Shown: positions 58,794-64,000 of the stretch, piece after piece
How positions within the stretch are numbered: the stretch's first letter is position 1
How the letters are laid out: every line of letters begins with the position of its first letter
Notes under the pieces: generated by a model
What the model was told of the DNA's origin: nothing
The model's database searches: none
What the model saw: the letters and a program-made list of their open reading frames with translations, nothing else
From: Zhengella sedimenti
GTDB taxonomy: Bacteria; Pseudomonadota; Alphaproteobacteria; Rhizobiales; Rhizobiaceae
Length of the DNA: 64,000 bases
Assembly: GCF_046506625.1 (NCBI RefSeq)
Contig: NZ_JBKFFP010000005.1
Span: 248,001 to 312,000 of the forward strand
Direction: 5' to 3'
Made by a program: the position numbers and the translations under genes

Positions 58794-61700
58794 ACTGGAA
58801 CATTTCCGCCTGGGCGATCCGCAACCCGCTGCCCTCCGTCCTGCTCTTCATCGTGCTCACCGTGCTGGGCACGATGAGCTTCATGCAGCTTCCGGTCACG
58901 CGCTTCCCGAATATCGACATTCCCATCGTTTCGGTCGTCGTCACCGATCCCGGCGTGGCGCCGAGCGAACTGGAAACCCAGGTCACCAAGCGCGTCGAGG
59001 ATGCCGTGGCCAACGTGACCGGCGTCAAGAACGTGATGTCGACGATCACCGAGGGCCGCTCCTCCACGGTCATCGAATTCCGCCTTGAGGTGGATACGGC
59101 AACCGCCGTGACGGACGTCAAGGACGCGGTCGAACGCATCCGCTCCGACCTGCCGGCCACCGCGGATGAGCCGATCGTCAACCGCATCGACGTGGAAGGC
59201 CAGGCGATCCTCACCTATGCGGTTCGCGCGCCGTCCATGACGCTGGAGGAACTGTCCTGGTTCGTCGAGGACGAGGCGATCCGTGCGATTCAGGGGCTGA
59301 AGGGCGTTGCCCGCGTCGACCGCTATGGCGGCGTGGACCGCGAGATCCGTGTCGAGCTTGATGCCGACCGGATGAACGCGCTCGGCGTCACGGCCTCGGC
59401 CGTCAACAACGCCCTGCGCGCCGCCAATGTCGACCTGACGGGCGGGCGGACCGAGATCGGCGGGCGCGAACAGACCATCCGCACGCTCGGCGGCGTCGAC
59501 AACGTCAATGCCCTGCGCGCGCTCGAGATCCCGCTTGCGGGCGGCCGGCGCGTCATCCTGTCCGATATTGCCACCGTCACCGACAGCTGGGCCGAGCCGC
59601 GCTCGTTCGCCCGCGTCAACGGCGAGCCTGTCGTCTCCATGGGCGTGTTCCGCGGCAAGGGCGAAAGCGATGTCGACGTCTCGCGGCGCGTCACCGAAGC
59701 GGTGGAAAAACTGCGGGCCGACCATCCCGGCGTGACCATCGACCGGGTCGACAACTCCGTCGACTACACCGTCGGCAATTATGAATCGGCCATGCAGACG
59801 CTGCTCGAGGGCGCCGCGCTGGCCGTCATCGTCGTCTTCCTGTTCCTGCGCGACATCCGCGCCACGCTGGTTTCTGCCGTGGCACTGCCTTTGTCGATCA
59901 TCCCGACCTTCCTCGTCCTCGATCACCTCGGCTTCTCGCTGAATCTCGTCAGCCTGCTGGGCGTGACGCTGGTGACGGGCATCCTGGTCGACGACGCGAT
60001 CGTCGAGATCGAGAACATCGTCCGCCACATCAAGATGGGCAAGACGCCCTACCGCGCGGCGGTCGAAGCCGCCGACGAGATCGGACTGGCGGTCATCGCC
60101 ATTTCGGCCACTATCATGGCAGTCTTCGCGCCGGTCTCCTTCATGTCCGGCGTCGCGGGTCAGTATTTCAAGCAGTTCGGCCTCACCGTGGCCGTGGCCG
60201 TCTTTTTCTCGCTCCTCGTGGCGCGCCTGATCACACCGTTGATGGCCGCCTATTTCCTGCGGTCCCATGGCCAGCATGAATACCGGCCGGGCTTCGTGAT
60301 GCGCGGCTATCTTGCCCTGCTCGGAACCAGCCTGCGGTTTCGCTGGATCACCTTCGTTGCCGGCGTCGCCTTCTTCGTGGCGGCAATCATGGCCACCACC
60401 ATGCTGCCCGCCGGCTTCGTGCCGCGCCAGGATGCCTCGCGCGTGGTCTTCTCGCTGGAACTCCCGCCCGGCGCGCGGCTGGAGGATACCGGACGCGCCA
60501 CCGATCGCGCCGCCGAGGCCGTGCTGGCCATCCCGCAGGTGGAGAACGTCTACGTGGTCGGTGGCGCCAATCCGACCGGCACGCTGGAACTGCGCCGCGC
60601 CACCATGGTCGTGGACCTCCAGCACAAGAGCGAACGCGAGATTTCCCAGCACGATCTCGAAAACCACATCCTCGACATCCTCCAGACGATCCCGGACCTG
60701 CGCGCGTCCTATGTGAACGACCGCGGCCAGCGTGCGCTCGAAATCGGCGTGATGAGCACCGACGGACAACTGCTTGACGACGAGGCGCGCAAGATCCAGA
60801 GCGCCATGGCCGAAACCGGCCTGTTCCGCGCGATCACCTCCAATGCCGCCCTCGACAGGCCGGAAATCATCGTCGAGCCGGATCGCGACCTGATGGCCCA
60901 GCTTGGCGTCTCGACCGCGGCGCTTTCGGACGTCCTGCGCGTGGCAACCATCGGTGACGTTGACGCCAAGCTGGCGAAGTTCACGGACGGCGTGCGCCAG
61001 ATCCCGATCCGCGTCCAGTTGAACGAGACCGCCCGCGACGACCTGTCGGTTCTCTCGCAATTGCCGGTGCCGCTGGCATCCGGGGCGACGGTGCCGCTTT
61101 CCGCCATTGCCGACATCCATTACGCCCAGGGACCGTCGTCGATCCAGCGCTTCAACCGCGAGCGCCGCGTCGTCATCGGCGTCGACATGGCCGGCAAGGC
61201 CGAGATCGGCGTGGGACTGGCCGCCATCAAGGCGCTTCCGGAAGTGCAGAACCTGCCGGCAGGCGTGCGCATCCAGGAAACCGGGGATGCCGAGGTCATG
61301 GGCGACGTGTTCACCTCCTTCCGCAATGCCATGATCACCGGCCTGATGCTGGTCATGGTGGTGCTCATCCTGCTGTTCGGATCGGTCTTCCACACGATCA
61401 CCATTCTCCTGTCCCTGCCGCTTTCCATCGGCGGCGTCGTCGGCGCCCTCTGGCTCACCAACCAGGCGGTTTCCATGCCGGTCGTGATCGGCATCCTGAT
61501 GCTGATGGGCATCGTGACCAAGAACGCGATCATGCTGGTGGATTTCGCCATCGAGGCCATCGCTCATGGCGTCTCGCGCGGCGAGGCCATCGTCGATGCC
61601 TGCCGCAAGCGCGCCCAGCCGATCATCATGACGACGATCGCCATGTCGGCGGGCATGGTGCCCGCGGCGCTTGCCCATGGCGATGGCGGCGAGTTCCGGG

Positions 61701-61936
61701 CGCCCATGGCCATTGCCGTGATCGGCGGCCTGCTCGTCGGCACCGTGCTCAGCCTGCTGTTCGTGCCCTCGCTGTTTTCCATCATGGATGATGTGCGCAG
61801 GGGCGTCAGCTGGCTCGCGGTCAGGCTCCTGCGGCCCAATGAGCGCGACGAACCCGGCGAAGAAGGCGCACAGCCAGGCCTGCAGGAGGGTCCGCTCGAA
61901 CTGGCTCCCGCCCGCCTGCCGGAAGCGGCGGAATAG
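58790..61936 (+). CDS. RND multidrug efflux pump, HAE1-type
   Basis: A 1048-aa inner-membrane pump driven by protons. It has twelve transmembrane segments with two large periplasmic loops. The proton-relay acids lie in GILVDDAIVEIENIVRH near residue 400 and the lysine in MGIVTKNAIMLVDFA near 910. An ATGA overlap joins it to the adaptor. Substrates are unknown; members export drugs, solvents, bile salts or siderophores. Confidence 0.94.
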   Translation: MNWNISAWAIRNPLPSVLLFIVLTVLGTMSFMQLPVTRFPNIDIPIVSVVVTDPGVAPSELETQVTKRVEDAVANVTGVKNVMSTITEGRSSTVIEFRLEVDTATAVTDVKDAVERIRSDLPATADEPIVNRIDVEGQAILTYAVRAPSMTLEELSWFVEDEAIRAIQGLKGVARVDRYGGVDREIRVELDADRMNALGVTASAVNNALRAANVDLTGGRTEIGGREQTIRTLGGVDNVNALRALEIPLAGGRRVILSDIATVTDSWAEPRSFARVNGEPVVSMGVFRGKGESDVDVSRRVTEAVEKLRADHPGVTIDRVDNSVDYTVGNYESAMQTLLEGAALAVIVVFLFLRDIRATLVSAVALPLSIIPTFLVLDHLGFSLNLVSLLGVTLVTGILVDDAIVEIENIVRHIKMGKTPYRAAVEAADEIGLAVIAISATIMAVFAPVSFMSGVAGQYFKQFGLTVAVAVFFSLLVARLITPLMAAYFLRSHGQHEYRPGFVMRGYLALLGTSLRFRWITFVAGVAFFVAAIMATTMLPAGFVPRQDASRVVFSLELPPGARLEDTGRATDRAAEAVLAIPQVENVYVVGGANPTGTLELRRATMVVDLQHKSEREISQHDLENHILDILQTIPDLRASYVNDRGQRALEIGVMSTDGQLLDDEARKIQSAMAETGLFRAITSNAALDRPEIIVEPDRDLMAQLGVSTAALSDVLRVATIGDVDAKLAKFTDGVRQIPIRVQLNETARDDLSVLSQLPVPLASGATVPLSAIADIHYAQGPSSIQRFNRERRVVIGVDMAGKAEIGVGLAAIKALPEVQNLPAGVRIQETGDAEVMGDVFTSFRNAMITGLMLVMVVLILLFGSVFHTITILLSLPLSIGGVVGALWLTNQAVSMPVVIGILMLMGIVTKNAIMLVDFAIEAIAHGVSRGEAIVDACRKRAQPIIMTTIAMSAGMVPAALAHGDGGEFRAPMAIAVIGGLLVGTVLSLLFVPSLFSIMDDVRRGVSWLAVRLLRPNERDEPGEEGAQPGLQEGPLELAPARLPEAAE

Positions 61937-62039
61937 GCCGGGGCCAACCCCCTCCAGCACCCGGGGCGGAACCGTCCGCAAGGGGCCTTTCAGGTTTTCT
62001 GAAGGGCCGGCGCCATGGCGGCCCGCTTTGGCTCTCCGT

Positions 62040-62927
62040 TCACAGAGGGCGTGCCGCCAGCCGCCGTTTGCGGTCCCTTGCGATCTGGACGGCGGTGTGG
62101 ATGACGAGCGCGCCAAGCACGATCGCGCCGCCAATGAAGGTATGGCTGCCCGGCACTTCCCGGAAGATCAGCCAGACCCAGACCGGGGCCAGCACGGTTT
62201 CCAGCATGTAGAACATCGCCACTTCCGGCCCCGTCAGCCAGCGCGTGCCGGTTGCCAGGCAGAACATGGTTACCGGCAGCAGGATGGCGCCATCGAGGAT
62301 GATCCAGACCGGATCCTCGATCTGGTAGCCATTGAACAGGACGACCACGCCGGCAATGACAGCGAGGAACGCGCCCGACATGACGGCCGAAAAACCCATG
62401 TCCTGGCCGCTGGCCCTCGACACGGTCAGTGCGGCGGCCAGGAAAACGGCGGCGCCCAGCGCCAGCAGGTTGCCCGCCAGGCTGCCAGCCGAAATGCCGC
62501 CGGAGACGATGATGAACACGCCGGCCGCCATGGCAACCATGGCAATCAGCGTTTCCCGCCTGATCCTCTCGCCGAGGAAGATGCGCGCCAGCAGGGCGGC
62601 GATCATCGGGTTGAGCGCAAGGATGAAGACCAGGTTGGCGGTCGGCGTGAGGAACACCGCCAGCAGGAAACACAGCCCGGTCAGCGCATAAAGGACAGAC
62701 ACGATCCATCCGGTCCGGCCCTGGATGAGCGGCAGCGGTTTGCGCCCGAACCACTTGAGCGCCAGCCAGACGATCAGCATGACGACGATAGAGCATGTCG
62801 AGCGCAGGAAGATGACTGACCAGGACTCGCCATTGCCCAGTCTCAGCAGCGGAATGTCGAAGGTGAGCAGCATGCCGCCCAGGCCTGTGATCGCGAGGCC
62901 CTTCACGTGATCGGTCTGAATTGTCAA
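62040..62927 (-). CDS. EamA/DMT superfamily permease
   Basis: A 295-aa membrane protein with ten predicted transmembrane segments in two EamA repeats (about 15-145 and 160-285), of the drug/metabolite transporter superfamily. Such proteins export amino acids or metabolites; the substrate is not evident. It lies directly downstream (6 bases) of the bpt gene on the minus strand, so the two may be co-transcribed. Confidence 0.86.
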   Translation of the reverse strand: MTIQTDHVKGLAITGLGGMLLTFDIPLLRLGNGESWSVIFLRSTCSIVVMLIVWLALKWFGRKPLPLIQGRTGWIVSVLYALTGLCFLLAVFLTPTANLVFILALNPMIAALLARIFLGERIRRETLIAMVAMAAGVFIIVSGGISAGSLAGNLLALGAAVFLAAALTVSRASGQDMGFSAVMSGAFLAVIAGVVVLFNGYQIEDPVWIILDGAILLPVTMFCLATGTRWLTGPEVAMFYMLETVLAPVWVWLIFREVPGSHTFIGGAIVLGALVIHTAVQIARDRKRRLAARPL

Positions 62928-62933
62928 ATCCTG

Positions 62934-63683
62934 TCAGTCCTCATATCGGCCCCAACCCGAGGGGCCGAGATGCTCCTGCGGCCTGAACCGGATCTTGTAG
63001 TCCATCTTGCGCGAGCCACGGACCCAGTAGCCCAGATAGACGTGGGGCAGGCCCATCGACCGTGCGCGCTGGATGTGGTCGAGAATCATGTAGGTGCCCA
63101 GCGAGCGTTCGGGCATGTCCGGGTTGAAGAAGGAATAGACCATCGACAACCCGTCGCCCATCACGTCGGTCAGCGCGATGGCGACGAGTTCGCCTTCGCC
63201 CTTGCCGGTGATGAAGCTGTCGGGCCCGCGCTTGCGGTATTCGATGATGCGCGTGTCCACATGCGTGTCCTCCACCATCATCGCGTAGTCGAGAACGGTC
63301 ATGTCGGACATGCCGCCGCGCCGGTGCCGCGCATCGAGATAGGCGCGGAAAAGGCTGTACTGCTCGGTCGAGGGCTCGGCGTCGTAGATGGCGGCGACGA
63401 GGTCGTCATTGGCTGCCAGCACCTTGCGCATGTTGCGCGACGGCTTGAATTCCTGGGCCAGGATGCGCACCGAGACGCAGGCGCGGCATGTTTCGCAGGC
63501 CGGCCTGTAGGCGATGTTCTGGGAGCGGCGGAAACCGCCCTGGGTCAGCAGATCGTTCAACTCGCTGGCCTTGTCGCCGACAAGGTGCGTGAAGACCTTC
63601 CGCTCGAATTGCCCTTCCAGGTAGGGACAGGCCGACGGCGCGGTCAGGTAGAACTGCGGATTGTGAACCGGTTGCTGAGTCAT
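62934..63683 (-). CDS. bpt: Aspartate/glutamate leucyltransferase (bacterial arginyltransferase family)
   Basis: A 249-aa N-end rule aminoacyl-tRNA-protein transferase. The N-terminal CPYLEGQFERKVFTHL and the cysteine cluster CETCRACVSVRI (near residue 60) are family signatures, followed by the GNAT-like domain with YRKRGPDSFITGKGEGELVAIALTDV (quoted part GEGELVAIALTDV). Proteobacterial Bpt adds Leu to N-terminal Asp or Glu, marking proteins for ClpAP. Length is typical. Confidence 0.92.
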   Translation of the reverse strand: MTQQPVHNPQFYLTAPSACPYLEGQFERKVFTHLVGDKASELNDLLTQGGFRRSQNIAYRPACETCRACVSVRILAQEFKPSRNMRKVLAANDDLVAAIYDAEPSTEQYSLFRAYLDARHRRGGMSDMTVLDYAMMVEDTHVDTRIIEYRKRGPDSFITGKGEGELVAIALTDVMGDGLSMVYSFFNPDMPERSLGTYMILDHIQRARSMGLPHVYLGYWVRGSRKMDYKIRFRPQEHLGPSGWGRYED

Positions 63684-63747
63684 GCGTGTTGAAGATAGTA
63701 GGCGCCGGTCCGTTCGCCAATGCCATTTTTTGGCAGGCCGTTTGCTG

Positions 63748-64000
63748 TCAGAGGCCGTAATACCAGGGCGCGAACAGGGTAAAGGTCAGCCACATGAGCA
63801 GGACCAGTGGCAAGCCGGCCTTCACGAAATCGGAGAACCGGTATCCGCCAGGCCCCATCACGAGCAGGTTCGTCTGGTAGCCGACCGGCGTGGCGAAGGA
63901 GGCGTTGGAGGCGAAGATCACGGCCGCGATGAAGGGCGCCGCCGGTATTCCGGTGCTTGCGGCCATGTCGAGCGCGATGGGCGTGAACAGGACAGCCGTC
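63748..64000 (-). CDS. SLC13/DASS-type anion permease (5' part beyond the window)
   Basis: The C-terminal 83 residues or so of a membrane permease; the frame stays open to the right edge and the start lies outside. The visible block SNASFATPVGYQTNLLVMGPGGYRFSDFVKAG matches the C-terminal conserved motif of SLC13-type (divalent anion:Na+ symporter) proteins (quoted parts ASFATPVGYQTN and GPGGYRF). Sulfate or dicarboxylates are possible substrates. Nothing more can be said without the remaining sequence. Confidence 0.8.
   Translation of the reverse strand, partial: TAVLFTPIALDMAASTGIPAAPFIAAVIFASNASFATPVGYQTNLLVMGPGGYRFSDFVKAGLPLVLLMWLTFTLFAPWYYGL

Noticed and set aside
58703..62134. 1143-residue open frame antisense to the RND pump
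   Set aside because: High-GC codon bias leaves the antisense frame open; composition is Asp/His/Arg-rich with no domain, and the plus-strand gene is certain.

Overview
The window is high-GC bacterial chromosome with tightly packed genes and many ATGA or GTGA overlaps. The gene set points to an alphaproteobacterium of the order Hyphomicrobiales (Rhizobiales), probably near Phyllobacteriaceae: an aapJQMP general amino-acid transporter, a sox locus ordered soxT-R-S / V-W-X-Y-Z-A-B-C-D-E-F, and an intergenic palindrome (copies near 16834 and 16956) of a type I recall as common in Rhizobiales. The taxonomic call is inference; no rRNA or tRNA gene was seen.

Layout. 1-2750: TRAP C4-dicarboxylate-type transporter (first gene cut by the window edge). 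2851-7415: a sulfide/persulfide detoxification locus, with a SulP permease, a DUF442 sulfurtransferase/phosphatase-like protein, an ETHE1-like persulfide dioxygenase and two half-size YeeE/YedE proteins, divergent from an ArsR-family sensor. 7455-15643: a minus-strand beta-oxidation operon, divergent from a Tat-exported metallo-beta-lactamase-fold hydrolase (15810-16766). 16807-17175: tandem 122-bp repeats broken by a run of N. 17147-30673: a full thiosulfate-oxidising Sox locus flanked at both ends by SoxT-like (YeeE/YedE) transporters. 31071-35995: a possible aromatic or amine catabolic operon (zeta-class GST isomerase, Rieske oxygenase, glutamine-synthetase-like ligase, SDR, flavin-binding protein). 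35996-37171: cystathionine beta-lyase type enzyme. 37491-42073: aapJQMP, whose aapQ/aapM junction carries a 263-bp MITE-like element. 42126-43838: one lower-GC gene, apparently foreign, encoding a GIY-YIG-like / DUF6884-like / DUF7662-like protein. 43882-53023: FAD monooxygenase, zinc-finger protein, ppk-ppx, rnd, aspS, pcp. 53081-64000: exported protein of unknown function, parC, a TetR-RND efflux operon, an EamA permease, bpt, and a partial SLC13-type permease.

How it fits together. Sulfur chemistry dominates the first half. Both ArsR-type regulators (7050-7415 and 18456-18818) place two cysteines at residues 41 and 107, the arrangement known for the persulfide sensors SqrR/BigR, so each probably reads cellular persulfide to control its own locus: one for detoxification, one for energy-yielding thiosulfate oxidation by the periplasmic SoxXA/YZ/B/CD system with SoxV/W/S as reductant supply. 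The organism looks like a facultative sulfur-oxidising heterotroph that also uses fatty acids, amino acids, organic acids and probably aromatic compounds.

The items most worth attention are the three-part GIY-YIG/DUF6884-like protein, the MITE that appears to have landed between the aapM ribosome-binding site and its start codon, the paired Cys41/Cys107 sensors with AT-rich dyads at their promoters, and the Rieske/glutamine-synthetase-like cluster.
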